From Agarophyton chilense (taxonomy: Eukaryota; Rhodophyta; Florideophyceae; Gracilariales; Gracilariaceae): 64,000 bases of DNA. The notes beneath the pieces are model-generated. The model had not been told where the DNA came from, ran no database searches, and was given only the letters and a program-made list of their open reading frames with translations. A program made the translations under genes and the position numbers. Shown here one piece after another: positions 11,049-21,986 of this stretch. How positions within the stretch are numbered: position 1 is the first letter of the stretch; each line of letters begins with the position of its first letter. Location: NCBI GenBank assembly GCA_030374765.1, contig JARGXX010000084.1, forward strand, positions 206,271 to 270,270, in the 5' to 3' direction.

Positions 11049-13207
11049 GAAGCTGGAGATGTCCTAGATGAAGTACATGAAGTAGAAGAGGGAGATGAGG
11101 GAGATGAAGGAGATGAGGGAGATGAGGGAGATGAAGGAGACGAGGGCGACGAGGGCGACGAAGGCGACGGGGGCGACGAAGGAGACGATGGCCAGCACAG
11201 AGGCCATGGAAAAGAAGGAGAAGAGCGAAACGAAAGAGCAGCGCGAAACGATGGGGAAGACCGAAACTATGCTGGACATCGAGACGACTATGAAAAGCGA
11301 AATAATGTTGAAGAGCAAAACGAGGGACAGGAGATAGAAGAGTTAGAGGAGAAAGCTGATGAGGAAGAATGAAACGCGGAGAATGAACGTTCTTACGAGA
11401 ATATTGTTGAAGTCACAAGCAAGCCACATGAAAATGTCAAGGACGACTTGAAGGAAGATGACGCAAAGTACGTTGAACTCGGGAAAAAGGTCGATGGAAA
11501 AACAGAAGAACTTATGTTCGAGAGAGAAAGAAAGAAACCGTCGGTGGACGGTTGGAAAGGTGATGCATTATATCTAGATGAAATCCTGAGTAATCAAACG
11601 AACGCGGGAGAAATCGAGTCGAAAGATCCTCCTACTGTGGCTGGACGAGAAAGAGAAGAGGCATCAGTCGACCCTGTGACACATGGCGAAGATGCTAAGT
11701 GTGGAGACCGTGAGAAAGTCCAAGCCTCAACGGCAGGTGTTATCAAGAAGGCAGAAATTAAAGACTCTAAACAACCTTCGGTTGGAAGAAAAGCGACTGT
11801 GGGCATGGACTTTCATGTCACAGCTCAGGTCGAGCATAAGGTCGAAGCATCTTGCCAAGATGCGACAGGCGACCAGTGTGAAAGCAAATTGAAATGTTTT
11901 TGCGATACGGCTGCGGCAAATTCTAGTGGTCCTGCAGACGGAACCCAGGTCTCTGAAATTGTACCAAAAGGTATGAAGACATTCCCTGAGGAGGCAGCAA
12001 ACGCAGAAGAAAGTGGAAATAAGAATGGTTCAGCGGACAAAGCCGTGTCGGAAACAGTGAGGGGTGCGGATACGTCTTCTTTTGAACTACTCACGAGTCG
12101 CCCACAGTTTTGACGTGGGTGAGGGAAGCTGATGCAGTCAAAGACTGTGATGCGAAACACAAAGATGCCAAGCATTTTGAGAACACAGCGGAAAAAAAGT
12201 AGGACGATGCGGACGTTGATGAACACGATGATATCGAAGAAAACCGTGCGGATGCGGACATGAAACTTACAGAGGAAGAAAAAAGTCATGAGTTGCGTAT
12301 GGAGGGAGAAGAAGATTCAGTGTCTCTGATAAGCACAACAGAGTGGAATTGTCTCAATGCCTGCAACCGATGATCAGACGGCGGATATTCCATTCGTTGG
12401 TGCGGTACAAGAAGTAGGACACTCAGAAATGCAGTGTGAGAGCACTGAAGCTGTGGACATGGATGAAAGCACCGACCACGAGGCACAAATGAAACAAATC
12501 AATCACAAAGGAAGGATACTTTCGAGGCATCATGTTCAACAAAAGACTGTAATTATCAAACGTCAATTGCGGCTCTCGCGAAATAGTCAAACGGTTCAAC
12601 CCAGAAGAGTCGTAACGATTCTGTGACAGATGTGAAATCTGATGACAATGTACCATACGAAGGAGATTCGTTGCTAAGCGCGTCACAATCTGGAAAGAAG
12701 AACGGAGTTGGTATTGCTTCTAATGAACCTTCTGAAGGGCTTGGAGGTAGCTCATCAATGAATCTAACCGCGCCTTTATTTAAGATGCGACCATCCGGGT
12801 TTCCCATTCAACCAGTGTCGTTTAGAATCCCACAAAGTTTCCAACGCACAAGTATCAGCCCTAATGCCAGACCTTCTATCCCTGCCTCTCATCCAGAAGC
12901 GATAAGAAATGCGGCCTTACAAGCAATACCACCCAAAGACGAAAACGATTCGGATGGTACACCAGAGTTTGCAGATAAAGCGGGCGACGACGAACCCGCG
13001 GATGATAGTTTATCGCAAGAAAATGAAAAATCTGAGCATAACCAGCTCTTCTCTCCACTACAGATTTCTGCCACCGTACAGCTGAAGTCCGACGGAACAA
13101 AACCTCCACATCCAGTTCCTGATCCTTTTTTCCATGCATCAACAAGGGATTTGAATCCAGTTCCACTTTTTACCGATGGTACGAAGGGTATAATAGTACT
13201 ACAATGA
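11049..13207 (+). pseudogene. Acidic low-complexity protein relic with Gly-Asp-Glu repeat
   Basis: The frame open from 11049 begins EAGDVLDEVHEVEE and then repeats Gly-Asp-Glu about eleven times. It meets a TGA at 11370-11372 and continues in the same frame from 11373 through 12113 as a Lys/Glu-rich, probably disordered protein. Similar acidic coding then appears in a second frame from about 12115 (with one TAG near 12203). From 12623 to 13207 a third frame encodes a Ser/Pro/Asp-rich tail. The shared composition over 2.1 kb suggests one gene broken by at least one stop and two frameshifts. Short introns are an alternative for the later breaks. No catalytic domain is seen. The repeat is trinucleotide-in-phase (GGAGATGAG units), so slippage is expected. 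Confidence 0.4.
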
Positions 13208-14636
13208 CACAGAAGTGATCACAATGTCCCCTGGGTCCCCCCTCACATGTTCGAACACGAAAATAGACAGAAAATAGATATCACCGTGTAGTTCAATATT
13301 CATCTCACGTTCCGATGGTCACCGGCAGTTACACTTATTCTGCTCAGCAAAAGGTCAGTCCTACTTTGAGATGTTTCTGGACAACCTAACTAAACCCAAC
13401 GTAAACGAACGTGACGTTCACGATACATCAATCAAGCAATAGCTCCCACCAGCGACTCTTTACAAAAAGCGGTGCGCAAATACGATTTCCCATCGTAATC
13501 CATACACTTGTAGAAGACGAATAATGACGTTGCACGTCGCTTTACTTCACCATCTACCGAAATGAGAACACGGCGTTTTTTTTTGCCCCCTGCGCTTCTA
13601 CCACCTCAGATGTGAAAGGGAGGATACCTGGGAAGAAGGCCACGGTAAAGGAAAAGGAAAGAAACATTTCACTATCATCGAACGGCAACTAAGACTGTAG
13701 GTTTTAGGGAGAGTAGAAACGACATTTCCTAAAAAATTAAAATTTTTTCTGTGCAGCTGGTTTGAGCTGGTGGGAACTGCAATTCCACTAAAATTTTCAG
13801 GAGTTTGCCCTCCAACATATCTATCTAGTACACTAAACTAGCATTCCGAGAACACAGACGCACTGCCGTCAAAGATTTGAGATCTATACTACCGGTTCTC
13901 TCGGCGGGACACCTCACTTTCCCTCCAATTAATGCGAATCGTAGACCCAGTACGCCCCCCACCTTCAGAATTCTATACACAAGAGAGTTTTCCATCCCCT
14001 CAATGTTTCTTTTCGCACAAGACCCCATAATGAACTTTTGCGGGGCAGCTTCAGCTGATCCAAACCCGCCGCCAACCTCCGTCTCAAATTAAACAGTATC
14101 TATCTGTTTTTCATGTTACAACCGACCCAATAGTGTCTACACTCCCGAAGGATTGGCCTCACAAGAGGCCAGTTCTATTTTCCAAAAACTTAGTAAAAAA
14201 CCCTGGTTTCCATTCTGTAGCGGCGTATTATATTTTCAAAGTAAAAAACTGGTTTTCTAATCATGTTTCACCTGCTTTAATGTACATTCTTTAGAATTTT
14301 GTATTCAGTAACACCAGCTTAGTCGTTTCACGATGGCTTGGAGACTGATAAACCCAGGGTTCAAACCTCGCTAAGTTAATTATAACTTGAAAACTCCTAC
14401 AGGAGCTCGACTAATTCTATTACTTATTATGGTTTAAGAACTCATTTGCTTCCTCTTTAACAGCAAACAGAATAAAGGGATATCTGCAAAAGGGATAAAT
14501 TCGTCAAAAACCATTTTATATCTAGAAAGTTAAATAGCGCGGATTGAATTAGCAGGGGGCTAAATATAACTTGAACTTTTGTTTTATACTTTTAAGAAAT
14601 GCCTCTTGTGAAGGAACAACGATAATCGTTGAGTCT
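13208..14636. other. Non-coding flank upstream of Gypsy-2
   Basis: This region is AT-rich with only short frames. It contains the tRNA-like element at 14316-14377 and an A/T-run palindromic patch near 13730-13755. Nothing else is recognised. Confidence 0.5.
14316..14377 (+). other. tRNA-like relic lacking a full anticodon arm
   Basis: A 7-nt acceptor-like stem (AGCTTAG with CTAAGTT, one G-T pair) encloses a T-arm with loop GTTCAAA and stem CCAGG/CCTCG (one mismatch), including the canonical B-box GGTTCAAACC. Only about 31 nt separate the acceptor from the T-arm, compared with about 40 in a tRNA, so D and anticodon arms cannot both be present. It is probably a pseudo-tRNA or a tRNA-derived SINE head. 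Confidence 0.35.
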
Positions 14637-15052
14637 TGTAAGCCGCCCGCGCCCAAGGTCTTTTGCAGATGCCTTGTGGACTGGCCGACCTCAGCTGGAC
14701 TTATTTAGATACTTATTTTATTTTAATTAGTGTAATAGATTAGCATTACAGTGCCAGGGGGATCTCAGTCCCTCGCAATTGTTATTTACTTGGCTCAAGT
14801 GACGCTTCTTCCTTAGAGTAAGGTAGGAACCGTTACGATACTAAATTACCCCCTTTGGTACATTAGTTCCACCAATTGGTCTTCAAGCCATCTTTTCCGT
14901 AGCTCCGACCTGTAGGACTACGCAGTAAACGCCCACCTATTGCACCGAGTACTCTGGGAGTGCAGCCGTCAAGGATACGAACCTTAGGACCTGCTCTACC
15001 ACGCTACCTTCGATCGAGACCAGTACGCTGATCCACCAGTCATTGCGTTACA
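14637..15052 (+). repeat. Gypsy-2 5' LTR
   Basis: The segment starts TGTAAGCCGCCC and ends GCGTTACA, giving TG...CA termini inside a short inverted repeat. The right edge sits one spacer from a TGG primer-binding motif. A diverged copy (80-85% by eye) in inverted orientation occupies 24833-25246 and ends at the same points, which confirms both boundaries. The antisense strand holds A-box-like and B-box-like sequence near 14973-15006. Confidence 0.85.
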
Positions 15053-15072
15053 TTTTGGTCTCCTGACTAGGA
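15053..15072 (+). promoter_or_regulatory. Gypsy-2 primer-binding-site candidate
   Basis: TTTTGGTCTCCTGAC directly follows the LTR end, with TGG at 15056. Minus-strand DNA synthesis of LTR elements starts from a tRNA 3' end paired here. I cannot name the tRNA. Confidence 0.55.
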
Positions 15073-15177
15073 ATCTTTTAGGAAGAATTGAACGGACCAC
15101 TGGAACGAAGAATTATCCGGATTCCAGCCCTTGGTTTAGTTCCCCAACGGACCAGAAGTACAGAAGCAACCGCCATT

Positions 15178-17425
15178 ATGGATACAGGAAACACACCCAA
15201 CCGACCAGAACATAGAACTCCTGCGGCAGGACAAAGTGTGACTACAACGCCGGCGATGTCGCCTCACCCTCAGGTTGATACCGCTAGCGCCAGCAGGAGC
15301 ACGAGGAGCCAGCCGCAAGAAGTACTGACCCCCCTGGACAACGCTGAAAATATTCGCCGAGAGCCCACGGTGGCAGCGCGTTTACAAGAACGCCTCACCA
15401 GGGCCACATCTAGGCCAAAGACACCTCAAGGAGAAACCCACCAGACTGAAGGAATTAGAGAAAACCTGCCCGCAGGTCTTGCCGACCTTCTCTGGCCCCG
15501 TCTCCGTGAGCTCTTCTCAACCCACGGTGATTCCATTATAGACGTGCGACTCGCTACGGCGGTCGCTGACCATACGGATTACCTCATCGCGCGAATCGTC
15601 CCTAAGGTATTGGAGTCTGACTTATTCATGGACTCCCTCTTACACGCCGTTCAAGGAGCAGTCACCCGCCAGGCAGGCAATTTGGTCCTTAGGCCCACCC
15701 TACCACTAGTCAACCATCCGCCTTACATATGGCAAACCCCTACCGAACCCCCAGGATTGGCAACGTTATCCTCCCCTCGCCGGGATTACCATCAGGAATA
15801 CCCCATGGTGGGCCAATCTAGGAGCAGCAAAGAAGCTCCGCGTCTAGATGAGAGACAGGTTGCCCATCAGGAGAATCCAAGGGAGGGACAAGCGATGAGC
15901 AGAAGAGAAGCTCGGCGTCTAGAAGAGAGACCGCTTGCCATACCCGACGGATTAAATGGGGTACAGTGATCTCAGGGCTCCATCGGATCTGATAGAGAGA
16001 TAGATCCTTCAGATCCCTACTCTGCTGGAAAGAAAAGAAGTAACCCCAAGAGAAAGAAGAACAGAAGAAGCAAGAGAAGAGACCATTCGGACACGAGTGA
16101 TTCTGAATTGGCCTCGACCGAAACGACCGACTCGGAAGTGGATGAGGCTGCCGTTCGAGGCCTCAGACCACTGACAACCTCCAAAGGGCTTTTCCTTAAG
16201 GTTCTAGATTACCGAAATTACCGGCTGGCTGACAGGTCCGCGAAATATTCTGGTTCGGTGGCTCGCAGAGCCACCAAATGGGCCAAACGGAGGCAACTAA
16301 CCATTACGGACTAGTTCTCGGGTTCCGATCCCATTGCTGTCCTTAGCTTTCTCAGTTTCTTCCGTACGGCCTGCTATAAGAACGCTGTCCACGAGGGCGC
16401 CTCTCTGTACCTTTTCCTATTCTTCCTTACATAACAGGCGCGTGACCGAGTGGTTTCGAATATATCTGGCACAACTGACCTCTTGGATGCTCAAGACCGT
16501 GAGCTCCTCAGGTCATACCCTCAGGTTGTTCATTACCTCTTGGAAACCTACGCCACGGATGACGTTCTAATGGGTGCCCACCAGGAAGGTATATCTTTTT
16601 GGCAGAGCTCCAACATGACCGAATCGGCCTTCGCAGACGACCTATGGAAGAAGGCTTACCGATTTGGAAACGTGTTCTCCGAAGGACGCCTTAAACGTCA
16701 CTTCATCACAGGACTGCTCCCTGCCATTTGGACCCATGTGCGCAATTCCCACACAGAAAACCCGCAATAATCCCTCCGAAAGCTCGTTACCTACGCCGAG
16801 GGTTATGGAAAAACCTACAGGACCTCCAGGCGTAACGCTGTTTTAACCAGAGGACAGGCTACTCCATTGCGTAAACCGAACCAAGCCCATTTCGTTAGCT
16901 CCACGGAGTCGGACATAGATGCTTCACTCCATTATGCCGATTCTGGAGACGTCCTCGCGGTCAATTTCAGTGCTCCTCCGTCCTGGCCCCCATCGTATAC
17001 CTTCCAGAGAGCTACAGCGATCACTGGACAACCCACACCCAATTATTCTCCCTTTCTACCCCGCAATGACGTTTTTTGTCCGCTCCCCAAGGGCCTGCTT
17101 CCTCTGCCTGTCACTGATCCAACCTTGTGACTGTACGAGGTCTCTGCCTGAGGACGCACGAAAAACATTCCTAACCCTAAGGGAAGAGAATTACCGGGTG
17201 CGGAGATCCGAAGGAATGTATAACAGGGCACAGCAACAAACCATAGGGACCCCTGGAAGCTTACAATATGCCACGCCTACGGACACTCCGATCAAAGCCC
17301 CACAGGTCCACGCCATTGTTGATCCTACGGAAGACCCCGTGGAAGAACCCTATCCTCAGGAAGAAACGGAAACGCCATCGGAAAACTCCCAGAGGGACGA
17401 CTCGAGGCAAATCCTCCCTCTTTAA
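15178..17425 (+). pseudogene. gag: Gypsy-2 Gag, four internal stops
   Basis: The first ATG in frame is 15178 (MDTGNTPNRPEHRTPAAG). One frame runs to 17130 with stops at about 15967, 16312, 16430 and 16768. It has a Pro/Thr-rich N-terminus, a helical segment (ADLLWPRLRELFSTHGDS), a Lys/Arg-rich stretch near 16030-16080, and a capsid-like part (AYRFGNVFSEGRLKRHFITGL) matching Gypsy-1 Gag. Near 17.07-17.12 kb a CP-x-P-KG stretch may be a ruined zinc knuckle. From about 17130 a second frame carries plausible Gag C-terminus (LPEDARKTFLTLREENYR) to the TAA at 17425, so one frameshift is present. Confidence 0.8.
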
Positions 17426-17486
17426 GCCCCTGACTCACAGAATTGGACGGTCATGAGCCAAAGAGCTCCTCACCTACCAATACAAA

Positions 17487-17525
17487 CCACTCACAATGGA
17501 CCACTCACAATGGACCACTCAAGAT
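17487..17525 (+). repeat. Short tandem duplication, 14-bp period
   Basis: AATGGACCACTCAC occurs twice with a third partial copy at the gag/protease junction. It is probably replication slippage and preserves no obvious frame function. Confidence 0.7.
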
Positions 17526-18356
17526 GAACCACTACTGAAACACAGTAACGACCCCGTCTGTATCCTCAGAAAAGAGAACTGTAAAGTTCTAGTAACCGTA
17601 GGACTTCGTTCCAACAATTCTCGAGTGACCACAGCTGTATTGGACACAGGCGCTGGTTCCAACTTGTTCCATACTAAATTGCTCCGACTGGGTTGGCAAG
17701 ATTTCGTTCAGGCAAAGAAGACACCAAGGATTACCGATGCGTCTCGTAAACCAATTGACATCAAAGGGATAGTACCGCTTTACCTCGAGGCAGGAAAATT
17801 CAAAGTTTGCACGTGGTTCTTTGTATGTCCTAACTTAGGCGCTGAAGCCATCCTAGGAACCTCCTTTATCGACCGATACATTAAGGCCATTTATCCTGGC
17901 CTTAAAAAAGTCGCGTTTTACCGCGCACCTTCCATCACCATAACTGGTTCAATCCTAGGGCCAGAAGCTAAACGGAAACGGGCGGTTGTCTCCGAAAACA
18001 CGAAGTCCAATAAGGTTCGCCTGTCAAAGGCCATAACAATACCTGCGATGACCCAATTCGCTGTATTGGTCCATTCCCAGTCCTCAGATCTCGTAATGAT
18101 TCAGAACCACCCGAAAACGGTTCTGAAGAACCTTACCTTGATGGCCAGTGTAGTTATGGACATCCACCCCAACAGGTCCTTCTTGGTCAAAATCAGCAAC
18201 TTCCGAGATAAACCCGTGCGGTTACCTAAAGTTACAGTGATTGGTATCACTCTACCCGCGCCTGTGGCCAGTATGGAGGCCCAAATGGATAATCTTGAGA
18301 CGCCAACTCCCGACGAGGACGTCGACTGTTGGGACAGGACGGTCGCCATCGGCTAA
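17496..18356 (+). pseudogene. pol: Gypsy-2 aspartic protease
   Basis: The retropepsin loop VLDTGAGSNLF is intact, and the second-half motif AILGTSFIDRYIKAI is present about 70 residues later. The frame starts at ATG 17496, although protease is normally part of a Gag-Pol polyprotein. A linker follows to the TAA at 18354. The protease core itself shows no disabling change, in contrast to the stops on either side. Confidence 0.85.
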
Positions 18357-19898
18357 GAATTCGAATCCTATTGACCCCGGGTACTTGACCTCCTCAGGGA
18401 AATCCAAGCCATTTGGTAAGGTATATTGGGCAAAGTACAAGCCACTACACACCGCATTGACCTTCAGGATGACGCTAGACCACAATTGCAGCACAAATAT
18501 GGTACCGACCTTGAAGGTAGGGAAATTGTCGCCGACCAGATGGAAAAGATGTGCAAAGCTCAATTCATAGAGCCGGTGACTCCAAACCAATCCGAATGGG
18601 CAAGTTCCCTTGTCCTTGTGGCGAAGAAAGATGGCTCCGTCAGGTTCTGTGTCGACTACAGGAAGCTGAACGCAGTAACCAAGTGGGACTCATACCCTAT
18701 ACCCCGCATGGACGACTGCCTGGATTTCTTAGGCCAAGCGGTCGTATTTACCACACTGGACGCTAACTCGAGATATTGGCAAGTCCCTTTCGCCGAAGAC
18801 GCGAGAGCGCTGACAACCTTTACCACCCATGAAAGTCTGTTCAGATTTACTCGCATGCCTTTTGGTTTGAAGAATACACCAGCCACGTTCCAACGGGTAA
18901 TGGACATTATACTGTCCAGAGTCAAATGGAAGTTCGCCCTGGTCTATTTGGATGACGTTATAATCTTCTCACGGACCGTAAAGGAACACTTTCCCCACGT
19001 GAAGAAGGTGCTAACAATTCTACAGAACGCGGGAGTAACACTGAAACTCCGCAAATGCGCTTTCTTCCAGGAGTCAGTGGACTATCTCGGTCACGTCGTC
19101 CTCCCAGGAAAGCTAAAGGGAGCCACACGGAAAACGAATGCGATTCGCCAGGCTAAGCTTCCTAGGACCCACACGGAACTACGATCTTTCGTGGGCTTGA
19201 GCAACGTTTACCGACGGTTCGTCAAAAGGTTTGCCAAAATCTCGGCCTCTCTCAACGCGATGCGGAAGAAGGGAACACCTTCGGTGTTCGAAGCCCTGAC
19301 GGACGACCATTACGAGGTATTTCAGACCCTAAAGGACAAATTGCCGAACCCTCTCATATTGGTCTCATTAACGCCCAATAGGCCTTTCGTCCTGGACACA
19401 GATGCCTCTGATGTCCAAGTGGGTTGTGCACTGCTACAGGAGCAGGAGTCACCGAAGGACTATCGACCTATTGGCTGCTGGAGCAGAACGCTCACCAGCG
19501 CGCAGCGAAACTACAGTACGACCAAAAAGGAATGTCTAGCCATCGTATGGTCCGTATTGACATTCCGTCCGTACTTCGAGGGAACCAGGTTTACCATTAG
19601 GACAGACCATGACTCACTCCGCTGGCTGCTTAATATAACCGATGCATCGAGTTGCCTCGCTAGGTGGCGCCTCAGGCTGTCTGAATATGACTACGAGATA
19701 ACCTATAGGCCAGGCATCAAGCACCAGGCAGCAGATGCCCTGTCGCCAATCATTAACGACGGAACTGATGACACCCCATTGGACGACCTAGTTTCCACCC
19801 CCTTTACAGATGATAGACCTCAGGACTACACGGAAACAGATGACCTTATGGGGAAGGAGCAGTCGGAGGATCCTGAGGTAAAGGAGAACGAAGTATAA
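18357..19898 (+). pseudogene. pol: Gypsy-2 reverse transcriptase and RNase H
   Basis: The same frame as the protease continues, with stops at about 18372 and 18417. It is then open from 18420 to the TAA at 19896. RT landmarks are complete: HRIDLQDDARP, EWASSLVLVAKKDGS, FCVDYRKLNAVT, YPIPRMDD, FTTLDANSRYW, RMPFGLKNTPATFQR and the intact catalytic box VYLDDVIIFS at about 18946. RNase H follows with LDTDASDVQVGCALLQ, KKECLAIVW and IRTDHDSLRWLL, ending in HQAADAL. Both catalytic cores look intact; only flanking stops disable it. Confidence 0.93.
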
Positions 19899-21209
19899 AT
19901 GTTGGACTGGGAGACAGTACCGGCCAATTCGGCACGAACTCAGGTTCATGCGATAACCCCGGAGGAAAAAGAGCTCCTCCCTAGAACTATTGAGGAACTC
20001 CTACAGGCGCAGTTAAAAGACGATTACGGCAAGGAAACAGCCCAATTTGTAGGAACCCTAGGATGCCTATTCGCCTATGACCGATTTGGACTACTATGCC
20101 GCCGCTCACCGCTGGATGGCGCACTCCAACTGGTAATACCAACTTCGCTAAGGGCCCAATTCCTATATCTCGCCCATTTCCCCCACCCGGCTGGTCGTCC
20201 TGGAGGCCGACGAATGTACCAGACCCTAAGGAAGTCCATCTACTGGCCACTAATGGCGCAGGACCTATGGCAAACCGCACGGAATTGTGCATCGTGCGCA
20301 CTGATCCGAGGGTCTCGCCCCAACCATCAGGCCAAACTGAAGCTCTTCCCCGCTGCAGGTCCAATGGATTTTGTCGCAATGGATATACTTGGGCCTTTGC
20401 CTAAGTCGTCCCATGGGAAACGGTTTGTTTGGGCAATATCCGAAAGGATTAGCAAACCTTCCCGAGCCCTACCCCTAGGAAAGACAACGGCCACGGATGT
20501 CGCCATGGCCTTCTTGTCCCACTGGGTATATCCATATGGCATGCCACTGTACCTCCTTACGGATAACGGCAGCCAGTTTGAATCCAAATTCTTCTCGCAT
20601 GCCTGTGCTACCTAAAGTATCAAACATGTGACCACCATGGCGTACCAACCGCAAACCAATGGCCAAGCCAAACGCTTCAACCGCACTCTTCTGGACCGAT
20701 TGGCACACTACGTTTCGGAGCACCAATTGGACTGGGACGAATACGTTGAGCCACTGGTTTATGCCTACAACACGCAGGTGCACGCTTCCACGAGGAGAAC
20801 GTCTTTCGACTTAACGCTAACGAAAGCGCCGCCGCCGATAGCTGTTGACCTTCAGGAGTCTATCATACCCAAGGACAGAACCTAAGGGATGGCTCCTACC
20901 CAGGCAAAGTGCTACTCGCGCCGACGCATTGACCGCATTCTCCAATCGGCCAGAACTGTACTAACCAAAGCCTAACGGCACTACAAGTGCAATTTCGACA
21001 AAGCCGTTTAGAACACACCGACCTTTGTGGAAGGAGATCTGGTTTACCTAAACCGGCCACCGAAAGACAGTGAGGAACTCGAGGACACTACGCGGAGGCT
21101 CTTACCCCGCTTTATGGGACCATACAAAGTCGTTAAGGCCAATGATCACACCATCACTTTACTCGTTGACGGCCTACAGGACACTGTGTCTATTGACCGC
21201 GTGACATGA
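19899..21209 (+). pseudogene. pol: Gypsy-2 integrase
   Basis: The pol frame continues with a His-His-Cys-Cys-type head (H residues in LAHFPHPAGRPGG and C-x2-C in CASC near 20290). The catalytic core then has Asp in FVAMDILGPLPKS and Asp in LLTDNGSQFES. The third acidic position, normally Glu in the NGQxERFNRT motif, reads NGQAKRFNRT, so Glu has become Lys. In-frame stops occur at about 20613, 20883, 20973, 21009 and 21207. The C-terminal domain (LPRFMGPYKVVKANDH) is recognisable. The enzyme would join element cDNA to the chromosome; this copy cannot. Confidence 0.9.
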
Positions 21210-21720
21210 GCTCCCAGTTCCTCCGGACAACGAACGTCCCAGCCCCCTGTCCCAACGGAAGCACCACGATCTCAGGTCGACACTCAAGTGTACACACCAC
21301 CTGAGGCAGTTCCCGAGGACTCGACTAGCTCCAAGGACAAGATTGTCTATGCCAACTTCTATGACCCACTGCCCCAACTGACTCCGATGGATTCGCTCGT
21401 CTGGAGCACACTCTCCTTCCGGAGGATGAACACCAACCGGAATATGTGATTGAGCGCATCATCTCCGCCGGTATGGGAGAAGATGGAACTATGCGCTATC
21501 GCGTCCGTTTGTTCGGCTGCAGACCTGAGGAAGATACTTGGCAAGAGCCTTAAACCATTCCGGCCAATTTATCGCCCGCTATTGGCGCTGAATCAGTCAG
21601 TCGGAGCGCGGCCTTCAGGAAGAGGCAACCAATTGGCGCAGAATCAGCCACTCGGAGCGCGGCCTTCAGGAGGGGGCAACCATTGTTCCGAATAATCCCA
21701 AAACGTCTCCTAAACCGCCT
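21210..21720 (+). pseudogene. Gypsy-2 chromodomain-like tail and repeat
   Basis: After one frameshift near 21.4 kb, the frame at 21437-21550 reads YVIERIISAGMG, RYRVRLFGCRPEED and TWQEP. This is the chromodomain pattern in which aromatic residues flank a YxVxxxG strand and a D/E-TWEP-like end. In chromoviruses this tail guides integration to modified chromatin. A TAA follows at 21551-21553. A 51-bp unit is tandemly duplicated at about 21583-21686 (starting ATTGGCGC), downstream in the same frame. Confidence 0.7.
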
Positions 21721-21986
21721 CCTGAGACGACGGTTCGCCGGAGCACGACGGTTCGTCGTAGCTCTCGCATAAGGGAACAAATCCAGTCCTTCGGAGACAC
21801 CTGAGAAAGACGCGGGACGCTCTCAAGATGGGACGCCATCCTGGGGCGCGCACATTTGAGATAGAAGAAAGACCTTGGGAAAGCACAAGCACTACTTAAT
21901 TTAACCTACTCGGGTAACTAACAGAGACCTAACGGCCCTCGGTATGACCTCAAGGCTCGCGGAAGCGCTTCGAACACCAACAGGAC

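Larger units (their letters stand above)
14637..21720 (+). mobile_element. Gypsy-2: Ty3/Gypsy element with C-terminal chromodomain, decayed
   Basis: A 416-bp 5' LTR with TGTAA/TTACA ends is followed by a PBS-like TTTTGGTCTCC, then gag, protease, RT, RNase H, integrase and a chromodomain-like tail. This is the chromovirus arrangement of Ty3/Gypsy. The expected 3' LTR (a direct copy starting TGTAAGCCGCCC) is not found downstream, so the right end is lost or rearranged and 21720 is only where recognisable coding ends. At least fourteen in-frame stops occur, but few frameshifts. Confidence 0.9.

Noticed and set aside
13720-13800. MITE-like A/T palindrome
   Set aside because: The pairing is short and there is no target duplication or second copy in the window.
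14316-14377. Functional tRNA
   Set aside because: It is too short between the acceptor and T-arm to form both D and anticodon arms.
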